NCBI GenBank assembly: GCA_947057405.1
Contig: CAMSEJ010000034.1
Location: 1-12,066 of the forward strand
From: an uncultured Roseburia sp.
Lineage (GTDB): Bacteria > Bacillota > Clostridia > Lachnospirales > Lachnospiraceae
DNA: 12,066 nucleotides
Direction of reading: 5' to 3'
Shown: positions 1 to 7,310 of the stretch, piece after piece
Numbering within the stretch: position 1 is the first letter of the stretch
Layout: each line of letters opens with the position of its first letter
Made by a program: the position numbers and the translations under genes
The notes under the pieces: model-generated
Told to the model about the DNA's origin: nothing
What the model saw: only the letters and a program-made list of their open reading frames with translations
Database searches by the model: none

Positions 1-24
1 GGAAGATGTTCCTGCCTAAAAAGC

Positions 25-53
25 TTTACACCCCAAAATCTTATTGTTATAAT
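25..53 (+). promoter_or_regulatory. Sigma-A-type promoter with extended -10
   Basis: A -35 box TTTACA (25-30) is followed after 17 bases by a perfect -10 box TATAAT (48-53). The bases before the -10 (TGT, 45-47) make it an extended -10 promoter (TGnTATAAT). Transcription should start near position 60, leaving a leader of about 30 bases before the ATG at 92. This gives the first gene its own promoter. Confidence 0.8.
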
Positions 54-91
54 AAAGACCGAATCAACGACATCCAAAAGGAGCATAGCCA

Positions 92-1696
92 ATGGACCAA
101 AAAACAATTCTTTCCAATAAATTATACCTCTATCTGACCGAGTTTTTCGCCGGCATGTCTGTTATGGCGGTGGAGCTTGGCGCGAGCCGCCTGCTGGCCC
201 CGTATTTTAGTTCCTCGCAAATCGTATGGACGATTATCATCGGCACAATTATGATTGCCATGGCGCTCGGCAATATATACGGCGGAAGGAATGCGGACAA
301 AAACCCCAATCCGGACAGGCTGTATGCCAGGATTCTGGTTGCCGCCGTCTGGATTGCCTGTATTCCGGCTGTCGGAAAATATGTTATCCTTGCCATATCT
401 GCGGCCTTGGTATTTACGGTCAATTCTAATTTTCTGGTCTGGGCAGGCTTTTTGGCGTGCATGGTCATTTTCGTATTTCCGCTGTTTTTGCTGGGGACCG
501 TTACGCCGTCGCTGGTCAAATATACGATGGACAGCCTGACGGACAGCGGCAAGACGGTCGGTATGTTAAACGCGTCGAATACCATCGGCAGTATTATCGG
601 TACGTTTTTGCCTACCTTTGTGACCATTCCGTCGGTCGGGACGTCGGTTACGTTTCTGGTATTTGCCGGGATTTTACTGTTTTTGTCCGTAATTTATTTT
701 CTGCGGGCAGGAAGGGGAAGGAAACGGACGGCGGCAGCGTGCCTTATTTTTCTGGCGTGCTGTGTGACAGGCAGAGCTGACAGCTTTGCTTTCTGGGAAC
801 AGAATTTGGCGTATGAAGGGGAATCGGTTTACAATTATCTGCAGGTGAAGGAAGACGACAGGCAGGTGATTCTGTCCACAAATGTCCTGTTTGGCGTGCA
901 GTCGATTTTAAAAAAGGACGGCGGCCTGACCGGGATGTATTATGACTATGCCCTTGCCGCCCCGTTTATGGCGGATGTCATGGAAAAAGAGGAGTTTCGC
1001 GTGCTGATTTTGGGAAACGGTACGGGGACCTTTGCATCGCAGTGCAGGCGGTACTTTGACAGTGCACAGGTGGAGGGCGTGGAAATTGACGAAAAAATCA
1101 CCGGGCTTGCCAGGCAGTATTTTGAACTGCCGGAGGAGGTAAAGGTATATACGTATGACGGACGGGCATATTTGAATGTTGCGGACGGGAAATACGACGT
1201 GGTTATGGTGGATGCGTACCAGGATATTACCATTCCCTTCCAGATGTCGTCGAAGGAGTTTTTTACGCTGGTAAAGGAACATCTGACGGAGGACGGCGTA
1301 ATGGTTGTAAACATGAATATGCGCGGGCAGACGCAGGGGAATATCAATCAGTATCTGGCGGACACGATTGCGTCTGTGTTTGACGAGGTGTATACGGCGG
1401 ATGTGCCGGGTACGACGAACCGGGAGCTGTATGCGTCCAATGCGGGGGAGCTGCTTTCCCGTTTTTCGGACAATCGAAAAAAAGCTGCCGATCCGAAGCT
1501 TTTTGGAATGATGCGGCAGGCAGAGCTTGCGCTGGTGCCGTACCGTACGGGCGGGTATTTGATGACGGACGACCGGGCTCCGGTGGAGCTGCTGGGGATG
1601 AAGGCAATTGACGATTTGATTTTCGGGGAAATTGAGTATTATAAGCAGATTGTGCGGCAGGAAGGAATCTCCGGGCTGTTAAAGCAGCTGCAGTGA
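92..1696 (+). CDS. Membrane-fused spermidine-synthase-like protein
   Basis: This 534-residue protein joins a hydrophobic N-terminal half to a cytoplasmic SAM-dependent-methyltransferase fold of the spermidine synthase family. About seven membrane segments are visible (roughly 12-34, 43-63, 78-105, 114-138, 156-178, 183-204, 212-225). The soluble domain follows a YEGESVYNYL stretch near 241. Its nucleotide-binding loop is LGNGTG (307-312), and the acidic E331/D333 after the second strand would contact the cofactor. The active-site segment is VDAYQD (D374, D378) instead of the DSxD of true SpeE. Proteins of this fused type are widespread, but their substrate is poorly known, so polyamine synthesis should not be assumed. 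The start is set by AAAAGGAG (76-83), 8 bases before the ATG. The gene appears monocistronic. I am sure of the family, not of the reaction. Confidence 0.88.
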   Translation: MDQKTILSNKLYLYLTEFFAGMSVMAVELGASRLLAPYFSSSQIVWTIIIGTIMIAMALGNIYGGRNADKNPNPDRLYARILVAAVWIACIPAVGKYVILAISAALVFTVNSNFLVWAGFLACMVIFVFPLFLLGTVTPSLVKYTMDSLTDSGKTVGMLNASNTIGSIIGTFLPTFVTIPSVGTSVTFLVFAGILLFLSVIYFLRAGRGRKRTAAACLIFLACCVTGRADSFAFWEQNLAYEGESVYNYLQVKEDDRQVILSTNVLFGVQSILKKDGGLTGMYYDYALAAPFMADVMEKEEFRVLILGNGTGTFASQCRRYFDSAQVEGVEIDEKITGLARQYFELPEEVKVYTYDGRAYLNVADGKYDVVMVDAYQDITIPFQMSSKEFFTLVKEHLTEDGVMVVNMNMRGQTQGNINQYLADTIASVFDEVYTADVPGTTNRELYASNAGELLSRFSDNRKKAADPKLFGMMRQAELALVPYRTGGYLMTDDRAPVELLGMKAIDDLIFGEIEYYKQIVRQEGISGLLKQLQ

Positions 1697-1705
1697 ATAT
1701 GAAAA

Positions 1706-1820
1706 GGAAGCTTCCGGCAGACATGATCGCATACCGGAAGCCTCCAGGGGAGGATAAGTATTCTTGCATCTTTCGTAAACAGTTCCCGGCGAGCGGTGGG
1801 GGATTTCTCTCACCGGGAAC
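1706..1820. repeat. Two dyad-symmetric blocks in intergenic region
   Basis: The 273-base gap between the first two genes holds no convincing gene, but it can fold strongly. Block one pairs GCTTCCGG (1710-1717) with CCGGAAGC (1734-1741), extended by GGA/TCC across one mismatch. Its 3' arm overlaps a small CCTCC/GGAGG hairpin (1741-1753), so the two exclude each other. Block two pairs GTTCCCGG (1782-1789) with CCGGGAAC (1813-1820), or alternatively CGGTGGGGG (1794-1802) with CTCTCACCG (1807-1815) around an ATTT loop. No T-run follows either block, so they are not standard intrinsic terminators. They may stabilise the upstream 3' end or mark a dispersed repeat. Function unknown. Confidence 0.5.
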
Positions 1821-1898
1821 AATTATAGTATGGGCGGGTATGCGGGAGTTTATACATAGAAATTTTAGTTTCTTACATTTTTTTTATATTTCAAAGTA

Positions 1899-1927
1899 TT
1901 GTAATCAGAAAGCCATTCGACTATAAT
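1899..1927 (+). promoter_or_regulatory. Promoter of the lipoprotein gene
   Basis: A perfect -10 TATAAT (1922-1927) lies 17 bases after TTGTAA (1899-1904), which matches four of six -35 positions. The 40 bases upstream are very A/T rich, with a run of T near 1878-1885, and could act as an UP element. The predicted leader is about 35 bases. Confidence 0.65.
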
Positions 1928-1956
1928 AATCAGATAACAATCGAAATTTCAGGAAA

Positions 1957-1961
1957 AGAGG
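1957..1961 (+). promoter_or_regulatory. Ribosome binding site deciding the lipoprotein start
   Basis: AGAGG at 1957-1961 lies 8 bases before the ATG at 1970 but only 2 bases before an in-frame TTG at 1964. The spacing favours the ATG, which also gives a standard signal peptide beginning MKKK. Confidence 0.7.
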
Positions 1962-1969
1962 TTTTGTGT

Positions 1970-2941
1970 ATGAAGAAAAAATTATATTCCAACCTGGTGC
2001 TTTTGATGTGTGCGGTATTTTTGTTTGCCGGGTGTACGGCAAACGGGAATACAGGGGAAACGCACAAGGAGGTGCAGGAGACGGAGAAGAAATCAGAGGT
2101 GCGGTCTTCTTTTATAGAAGAACAGGTAACCGAGACACAGGAACCGCAGGAAGTATTGGAGCCGGAGACCGAACCGGCTGAGGCGCCGGATACACAGGAA
2201 GCGCCCGTTTTCGCACCGGAGCCGGAGACCGAACCGGCAACCGAAGCCGTGCCGGAGACGGAAACCGAAACGAAGCCGGGCGACGCGGAAGCCATTGTCG
2301 CGTCGGAGAATACGTTTGACTATGTTGCGCTCGGCAATTCCGTGACCTGCAATGATGTCGCGGATGGCAACTGGTGGGGCAGCTGGGGTATGGCGGCTTC
2401 CTCGGAGGACAAGGATTACATACATCTGGTGGCGAGATGGCTGGGAGGCCAGGTGAAAAAATCCGTTGCGACCACCGTTTTGGATTTAAAGAAATGGGAG
2501 GTGGCGCAGAACCGGAATGCCGTACTGGCAGACTATGAGGGTTATTTTAATGAGCATACGGATCTGGTCACCATACAGACCGGGGAAAATATTACATCCT
2601 TTAAAGAAACCTTAGGCGGCGATTACACCAACCTGGTGAAGCTGATTAAGGAAAAGGCTCCGAATGCGCAGATTCTGATGCTGGGCGAGACGCTCTGGCC
2701 GTCTGAGGATATCGAAGCGGCCAAACGGGGGGCGTGCGCGGCTTACGGCGTCCCGTTTATAGAAATGACAGACTTTTTAAACGGTTACGAAGCGTTTTAC
2801 CGTTCCGCGCTTGGGGCAGTGGTATCCGGTGCGGACGGCGGGCAGCATACGATTACAAACGAAGTTGTGGCGGCACATCCGAATGACGAAGGGATGGCGT
2901 GCATCGCCCAGCTGGTGATCAACCATATCAACGTACATTAG
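1970..2941 (+). CDS. Lipoprotein with SGNH-hydrolase-like domain
   Basis: A 323-residue exported protein. Residues 1-21 are a lipoprotein signal peptide ending in the lipobox LFAG-C, so Cys22 should be lipidated and the protein held on the outer face of the membrane. Residues 30-112 are a low-complexity stalk rich in Glu, Pro and Thr, with EPETEPA-type repeats. The rest resembles SGNH/GDSL hydrolases: block I is ALGNS with candidate nucleophile Ser124, block III is TGEN with Asn207, and block V is AAHPNDEGM with His303. The usual Asp three residues before this His is absent (Val300 there, Glu298 further up). Such enzymes often remove acyl or acetyl groups from surface glycans, but the substrate cannot be read here. 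The gene appears to be transcribed alone from its own promoter. The hydrogenase operon starts 111 bases downstream with no clear terminator between. Confidence 0.8.
   Translation: MKKKLYSNLVLLMCAVFLFAGCTANGNTGETHKEVQETEKKSEVRSSFIEEQVTETQEPQEVLEPETEPAEAPDTQEAPVFAPEPETEPATEAVPETETETKPGDAEAIVASENTFDYVALGNSVTCNDVADGNWWGSWGMAASSEDKDYIHLVARWLGGQVKKSVATTVLDLKKWEVAQNRNAVLADYEGYFNEHTDLVTIQTGENITSFKETLGGDYTNLVKLIKEKAPNAQILMLGETLWPSEDIEAAKRGACAAYGVPFIEMTDFLNGYEAFYRSALGAVVSGADGGQHTITNEVVAAHPNDEGMACIAQLVINHINVH
2158..2238 (+). repeat. Direct repeat in the stalk-coding region
   Basis: The same 21-base segment, GGAGCCGGAGACCGAACCGG plus C, occurs at 2158-2178 and 2218-2238, exactly 60 bases apart and in frame. 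It encodes the EPETEPA repeats of the lipoprotein stalk. Such repeats can expand or contract, changing how far the catalytic domain stands from the membrane. Confidence 0.75.
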
Positions 2942-3042
2942 GCGGCACGTCCCATTCTGTACGGGGCATGGTTGTAAAAGATCTTTTTTCCGACGCGCTC
3001 TGAGAATGATTCAGCGGCCTTACGTAAATAAATACACAAGAT

Positions 3043-3047
3043 GGAGG
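3043..3047 (+). promoter_or_regulatory. Ribosome binding site deciding the hydC start
   Basis: GGAGG at 3043-3047 is placed 5 bases before the ATG at 3053. An in-frame ATG at 3041 overlaps this site and has no good site of its own, so 3053 is the likely start. Confidence 0.75.
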
Positions 3048-3052
3048 TTTTT

Positions 3053-3532
3053 ATGTTAGAACAATCTTACTATGACAAGGCAGATGAAATCATCAGCCAG
3101 CATGGGACGGTGCAGCGGTTTCTGATTCCGATTATCCAGGATATCCAAAGCTATTACCGCTATCTGCCGCCGGAGCTTTTGAGCTACGTGGCAAAGCGGC
3201 TTGGCATCAATGAAGCGAAAGCATACAGTGTGGCGACCTTTTACGAGAATTTTTCCTTTGAAGCGAAGGGGAAATATGTAATTCGGGTATGCGACGGTAC
3301 GGCGTGCCATGTGCGCAAGTCGACCGCGATTTTGGATCAGATCTACAAGGAAACCGGGCTTGGCAAAGGCAGGCATACGACGGACGACATGCTCTTTACG
3401 TTAGAAACCGTATCCTGCCTCGGGGCATGCGGCTTAGCCCCGGTGCTTACGGTCAACGACGTGGTGCATCCTGCTATGACGCCGGAAAAGGTACATGAAC
3501 TGTTTGAAGAATTGAGAGGTGCAAAAGGGTAA
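3053..3532 (+). CDS. hydC: [FeFe] hydrogenase NuoE-like subunit HydC
   Basis: A 159-residue NuoE-family subunit with a helical N-terminus and a thioredoxin-like [2Fe-2S] domain. The four cluster ligands are visible as Cys80-x4-Cys85 and Cys122-x3-Cys126 (motifs CDGTAC and CLGAC). In multimeric [FeFe] hydrogenases this small subunit (also named HndA) docks on the NuoF-like subunit and carries electrons near the flavin. It is cytoplasmic. It is the first gene of a three-gene operon, and its stop codon TAA touches the ATG of hydB with no base between, so translation is probably coupled. The length is normal for the family. I see no convincing promoter in the 111 bases upstream, although transcription could start there or read through from the lipoprotein gene. 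Confidence 0.93.
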   Translation: MLEQSYYDKADEIISQHGTVQRFLIPIIQDIQSYYRYLPPELLSYVAKRLGINEAKAYSVATFYENFSFEAKGKYVIRVCDGTACHVRKSTAILDQIYKETGLGKGRHTTDDMLFTLETVSCLGACGLAPVLTVNDVVHPAMTPEKVHELFEELRGAKG

Positions 3533-5404
3533 ATGAGAATCGAAAACAGAGAAGCTTTGGATAAAAGAAGAAAAGAAGCAAAAGAGGCAATGAAACGCCC
3601 GGCGCACCGGATTTTAGTCTGTGCCGGAACGGGTTGTCTGGCCGGCGGTTCCGCCAAAATATACGACCGCTTTTCGGAGCTTGCGGCGGGAAGGGACGAC
3701 GTTTCGGTGGAATTTGGCGCGGAAATTGCCCATGCCGAGGTAAAGCGCAGCGGCTGCCACGGGTTTTGCGAAATGGGCCCGCTTGTGCGGATTGAGCCGA
3801 AGAATTACCTGTATGTTAAGGTAAAGGAAGAAGACTGCGACGAGATTTTTGAAACCTCCATCCAAAACGATCTTCCGGTGGAACGGCTATTGTATGAAGC
3901 GGACGGCGTAAAATACGAGACGCAGGAGAAAATCCCGTTTTATGAGAAGCAGACGCGCCTGGTACTGAAAAACTGCGGCCATATTGACGCGGAAAATATC
4001 GACGAATACCTTGCCGTAGGCGGTTATCAGGCGTTAGAGAAGGCGCTGTTTGAACTGACGCCGCAGGCGGTTGTGGAGGAAATATCAGAGTCCAATTTAA
4101 GGGGACGCGGCGGCGGCGGTTTTCAGACCGGATATAAATGGAAACAGGTGGCGCGCCAGAAGGAAGCGGACAAGTATATTGTCTGCAACGGGGACGAGGG
4201 CGATCCCGGCGCATTTATGGACCGCAGCGTGATGGAAGGCGATCCGCACAAAATGTTAGAGGGGATGATGATTGCGGGCTATGCCGTCGGCGCGCAGAAC
4301 GGTTATATCTATGTGCGCGCGGAATATCCGCTTGCCATCAGCCGCTTAAAGCTTGCGATTGCACAGGCCGAGGAAGCGGGGCTTTTGGGCGATCGTATTT
4401 TGGGTACGGATTTTAGCTTCCGGGTACATATTAACCGCGGCGCGGGCGCGTTTGTCTGCGGGGAAGGAAGCGCTTTGACCGCGTCCATCGAGGGCGAGCG
4501 CGGGATGCCGAGAACTAAGCCTCCCAGAACCGTAGAGCAGGGGCTGTTTGCAAAGCCCACCGTATTAAACAACGTGGAGACGTATGCCAATGTGCCGATG
4601 ATTATCAACGCGGGCGCCGCCTGGTACCGTACCATAGGAACCGAAGGAAGCCCCGGCACCAAGGCGTTTGCATTGACCGGAAGCGTGAAGAATACCGGGT
4701 TAATCGAAGTGCCGATGGGCACCAACCTGCGTAAAATCGTATACGATATCGGCGGCGGGGTCAAAAACGACGTGCCGTTTAAGGCCGTGCAGATCGGCGG
4801 GCCGTCCGGCGGCTGTCTGGTGACAAGCAATCTGGAGGTTGCTCTGGATTTTGATTCCTTAAAGAAGCTAAACGCCATGATTGGCTCCGGCGGGCTTGTG
4901 GTTATGGATGAAAATACGTGTATGGTGGAAGTAGCCCGTTTCTTTATGAATTTCACCCAGAACGAAAGCTGCGGCAAATGCGTGCCGTGCCGCGAGGGGA
5001 CGAAACGGATGCTGGATATTTTAGAGGATATCGTTGCCGGGAAAGGGACGAAGGAATCGCTTCAGACCTTAGAAGAGCTTGGGGAAGCGATTACCAATAC
5101 GGCGCTCTGCGGGCTGGGCAAAAGCGCGGCGCTCCCGGTGCTTTCCACGCTTCGCAATTTCAGGGAGGAATACCTGGATCACGTAGAAAAAAAATGCTGC
5201 AAAACCGGCACATGCCAGGCGCTGATGCAGTACAAAATCAAACCGGATTTGTGTAAGGGGTGCTCCAAGTGTGCAAGGAACTGCCCGGTCAGCGCAATCA
5301 GCGGCAAAATAAAGGAACCTTTTGTAATCGATCAGGGGTTGTGCATCAAATGCGGCAGCTGTCTGGATAACTGCCCGTTCGGCGCGATTGTGAAAGAAAG
5401 TTAG
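3533..5404 (+). CDS. hydB: [FeFe] hydrogenase NuoF-like flavin subunit HydB
   Basis: A 623-residue NADH- and FMN-binding subunit, longer than plain NuoF because of extra cluster domains at both ends. Residues 25-105 form a thioredoxin-like [2Fe-2S] domain (Cys30, Cys35, Cys75, Cys79). Residues about 150-460 are the NuoF core, with the glycine-rich GRGGGGF (191-197), GDEGDPGAF (220-228) and CGEGSAL (309-315), followed by an SLBB-like segment. Cys480, 483, 486 and 526 bind the [4Fe-4S] cluster near the flavin. The C-terminus is a two-cluster ferredoxin (Cys574/577/580/584 and Cys604/607/610/614), with further cysteines at 555, 556 and 561. In HydABC complexes this subunit handles NAD(H) and is where electron bifurcation is thought to occur. 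It is also called HndC. Translation is probably coupled to hydC, and hydA follows after 12 bases. Confidence 0.94.
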   Translation: MRIENREALDKRRKEAKEAMKRPAHRILVCAGTGCLAGGSAKIYDRFSELAAGRDDVSVEFGAEIAHAEVKRSGCHGFCEMGPLVRIEPKNYLYVKVKEEDCDEIFETSIQNDLPVERLLYEADGVKYETQEKIPFYEKQTRLVLKNCGHIDAENIDEYLAVGGYQALEKALFELTPQAVVEEISESNLRGRGGGGFQTGYKWKQVARQKEADKYIVCNGDEGDPGAFMDRSVMEGDPHKMLEGMMIAGYAVGAQNGYIYVRAEYPLAISRLKLAIAQAEEAGLLGDRILGTDFSFRVHINRGAGAFVCGEGSALTASIEGERGMPRTKPPRTVEQGLFAKPTVLNNVETYANVPMIINAGAAWYRTIGTEGSPGTKAFALTGSVKNTGLIEVPMGTNLRKIVYDIGGGVKNDVPFKAVQIGGPSGGCLVTSNLEVALDFDSLKKLNAMIGSGGLVVMDENTCMVEVARFFMNFTQNESCGKCVPCREGTKRMLDILEDIVAGKGTKESLQTLEELGEAITNTALCGLGKSAALPVLSTLRNFREEYLDHVEKKCCKTGTCQALMQYKIKPDLCKGCSKCARNCPVSAISGKIKEPFVIDQGLCIKCGSCLDNCPFGAIVKES

Positions 5405-5408
5405 GAGG
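5403..5408 (+). promoter_or_regulatory. hydA ribosome binding site overlapping hydB stop
   Basis: A perfect AGGAGG at 5403-5408 shares its first two bases with the TAG stop of hydB (5402-5404) and lies 8 bases before the hydA ATG at 5417. Ribosomes terminating on hydB would clear this site, which fits matched production of the subunits. Confidence 0.8.
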
Positions 5409-5416
5409 AACGAAAG

Positions 5417-7129
5417 ATGGATTATATTACAATAGATTCCAAAAAGGTGCCGATCGAAGGAGAGAAAAACGTTCTTTCCTTAATCCGTAAAATCGGCATT
5501 GACCTGCCGACGTTTTGTTACCACTCCGAATTATCCATTTACGGGGCGTGCCGTATGTGCGTGGTGGAAGACGATAAAGGAAGGATTTTTGCATCCTGTT
5601 CCGAGCAGCCAAGGCCCGGCATGGTCATCTACACCAATACCAAGCGCATCCAAAGCTACCGTAAATTAATCATAGAGCTGTTGCTTGCATCTCACGACAG
5701 GGATTGTACGGTCTGCCACAAAAACGGCATGTGCGAGCTGCAGTCGTTGGCGTACCGGGTCGGCGTGCACGACGTGCGTTTTCCCAATACCAAGGAAGCA
5801 CGCCCGGTTGATATGAGTTCGCCGAGCATCGTTTTGGATCCGAACAAATGCATTCTCTGCGGCGACTGTGTGCGCACCTGCGACGAAATCCAGGGCGTGG
5901 GCGCCATCAACTTTGCGTTCCGCGGCGCCAAAACCGAAGTAACGCCGGCGTTCCACAAAAAGCTGAGCGAAACGGACTGCGTGGGCTGCGGGCAGTGCGC
6001 GTCAGTCTGTCCGACTTCGGCGCTGTCGTTACGCTCAAACGTTACGGTTGTATGGGACGCCATTGAAGACAAAAAAATCCGCGTGATAGCGCAGGTTGCC
6101 CCGGCCGTCCGGATTGCGGTCGGCGATCATTTCCAGATTAAGAAGGGGGAAAATTCCTTTGGCAAGCTGGTGGAAGCGCTGCGCATTATGGGCTTTGACG
6201 AAATATACGATACTAATTTTGCGGCGGATTTGACGGTTATGGAAGAATCGGCGGAATTTGCGGAGCGCCTGGCAGCGGGTGAAAACCTGCCGCTTTTTAC
6301 CTCCTGCTGTCCGGGCTGGGTAAAATACTGCGAGAACCGTTATCCGGAATTTACGAAGAATATTTCCACCTGCCGTTCCCCGCAGGGGATGTTTTCCGCA
6401 GTGCTCAAGGAATACTATAAGGAGCAGGACAAAAAGGACGGCAAAAAGACGATGGTCGTATCCATTATGCCCTGTACCGCCAAAAAGGGCGAGATTCTGC
6501 GCAGGGACAATTTTACCGACGGCAGGCAGGATACGGATTATGTGCTGACGACGACCGAAGTAATCCGGATGATTAAGCAGGTGGGGATCCAGTTTGATAA
6601 GATACAGGGGGAATCTGCGGATATGCCGTTTTCCCTGGCTTCCGGCGGCGGCGCGATTTTCGGCGTAACGGGCGGCGTGACCGAGGCCGTTTTGCGCAGG
6701 CTTTCCGAAAAGAAGGATTTCCAGACGCTTCGGGATATTGCGTTTACCGGAGTGCGCGGGGAAGAAGGGATTAAGGAGGCCGAAATCGAGCACGGCGGAC
6801 GCACGGTGCGGATTGCGGTGGTAAACGGGCTTGCCAACGCAGGGAAGCTGTTGGAGCGGATCAAAGCGGGAGAGGTAAGCTACGACTTTGTCGAGGTAAT
6901 GGCGTGCAAGAGAGGCTGCGTGATGGGCGGCGGACAGCCGGGGCCGGCAGGGCCTAGGACGAAGCTGCGCAGGATGGAAGGGCTTTATAAGGTGGATCAG
7001 AACTGTAATATCAAGTCCTCTGATAAGAATCCGGCGATTGAGGCGCTTTATCAGGATTTCTTAAAGGGGAAGGAGCATAAGCTTCTGCATCGGAATCTGG
7101 AGCAGGGCGCAAGCTCATACAGAGGCTAA
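5417..7129 (+). CDS. hydA: [FeFe] hydrogenase catalytic subunit HydA, group A
   Basis: The 570-residue catalytic subunit reduces protons to H2, or the reverse, at an H-cluster. From the N-terminus: a plant-type [2Fe-2S] domain (Cys34, 45, 48, 61); a His-ligated [4Fe-4S] cluster (His93, Cys97, 100, 106); two [4Fe-4S] clusters (Cys145/148/151/155 and Cys188/191/194/198); and the H-domain. The three H-cluster signatures are intact: TSCCPGW (Cys297 as proton relay, Cys298 as ligand), MPCTAKK (Met351, Cys353) and MACKRGC (Cys497, Cys501) followed by GGGQPG. With HydB and HydC it should form the trimeric, NAD-linked enzyme, either bifurcating with ferredoxin or purely NADH-dependent (groups A3 or A6). 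The sequence alone does not tell me which. It is also called HndD. It is the last gene of the operon and is followed at once by a terminator. Confidence 0.96.
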   Translation: MDYITIDSKKVPIEGEKNVLSLIRKIGIDLPTFCYHSELSIYGACRMCVVEDDKGRIFASCSEQPRPGMVIYTNTKRIQSYRKLIIELLLASHDRDCTVCHKNGMCELQSLAYRVGVHDVRFPNTKEARPVDMSSPSIVLDPNKCILCGDCVRTCDEIQGVGAINFAFRGAKTEVTPAFHKKLSETDCVGCGQCASVCPTSALSLRSNVTVVWDAIEDKKIRVIAQVAPAVRIAVGDHFQIKKGENSFGKLVEALRIMGFDEIYDTNFAADLTVMEESAEFAERLAAGENLPLFTSCCPGWVKYCENRYPEFTKNISTCRSPQGMFSAVLKEYYKEQDKKDGKKTMVVSIMPCTAKKGEILRRDNFTDGRQDTDYVLTTTEVIRMIKQVGIQFDKIQGESADMPFSLASGGGAIFGVTGGVTEAVLRRLSEKKDFQTLRDIAFTGVRGEEGIKEAEIEHGGRTVRIAVVNGLANAGKLLERIKAGEVSYDFVEVMACKRGCVMGGGQPGPAGPRTKLRRMEGLYKVDQNCNIKSSDKNPAIEALYQDFLKGKEHKLLHRNLEQGASSYRG

Positions 7130-7130
7130 A

Positions 7131-7167
7131 AAAAACGGCAGACGGGAATTTCCCGTTTGCCGTTTTT
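7131..7167 (+). terminator. Intrinsic terminator of the hydrogenase operon
   Basis: Directly after the hydA stop, CGGCAGACGGG (7136-7146) pairs with CCCGTTTGCCG (7152-7162) through 11 pairs including one G-U, around an AATTT loop. Five A before the stem and five T after it (7163-7167) complete the structure. The A-tract also makes it a possible terminator for minus-strand transcripts. Confidence 0.93.
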
Positions 7168-7206
7168 ATCATATGGCAGAGCGGCCGGTGAACCGTTTTT
7201 GAAAAA

Positions 7207-7256
7207 TTATTAAAAAAATTCCGTTACGGATAGAATTACAAAAAAAATCCCGTAAT
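7207..7256 (+). promoter_or_regulatory. Possible sigma-gene promoter with CCGTAA dyads
   Basis: The leader of the sigma gene is A/T rich and contains a candidate -10 TAGAAT (7231-7236) with a weak -35 TTATTA (7207-7212). Between and after these boxes are the palindrome CCGTTACGG (7221-7229) and an inverted copy, CCGTAA (7250-7255), of its TTACGG half (7224-7229). These could be an operator or part of a non-standard promoter. I see no clear ECF-type promoter such as TGAAAC with CGT at correct spacing. Confidence 0.3.
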
Positions 7257-7310
7257 AATAAATGTACTTACAAAAAACCTTGCGCGCAGGTTTGGAAAAG
7301 AGGACAGTTT

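Noticed and set aside
1693..1926. A 77-codon plus-strand frame across the intergenic dyads
   Set aside because: There is no ribosome binding site before its starts, it overlaps the end of the first gene, and its peptide follows the inverted repeats rather than any protein-like pattern.
2972..2990. Possible Rex-type redox operator (TTGTAAAAGATCTTTTTTCC) before the hydrogenase operon
   Set aside because: AAAAGATCTTTT is a perfect palindrome, but the outer bases do not match the TTGTTAA-N4-TTAACAA pattern on the right side, so I cannot support a Rex site.
3020..3034. Possible promoter or operator around TTACGTAA and TAAATA before hydC
   Set aside because: TAAATA matches only three of six -10 positions and no -35 box lies at proper spacing; the 8-base palindrome alone is too short to call.
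4309..4977. A 222-codon minus-strand open frame inside hydB
   Set aside because: It lies opposite a fully conserved NuoF core with every expected motif, has no matching family features, and is an antisense shadow of GC-rich coding sequence.
6035..6793. A 252-codon minus-strand open frame inside hydA
   Set aside because: It is opposite the H-cluster domain, whose motifs are intact, and has no recognisable domain of its own.
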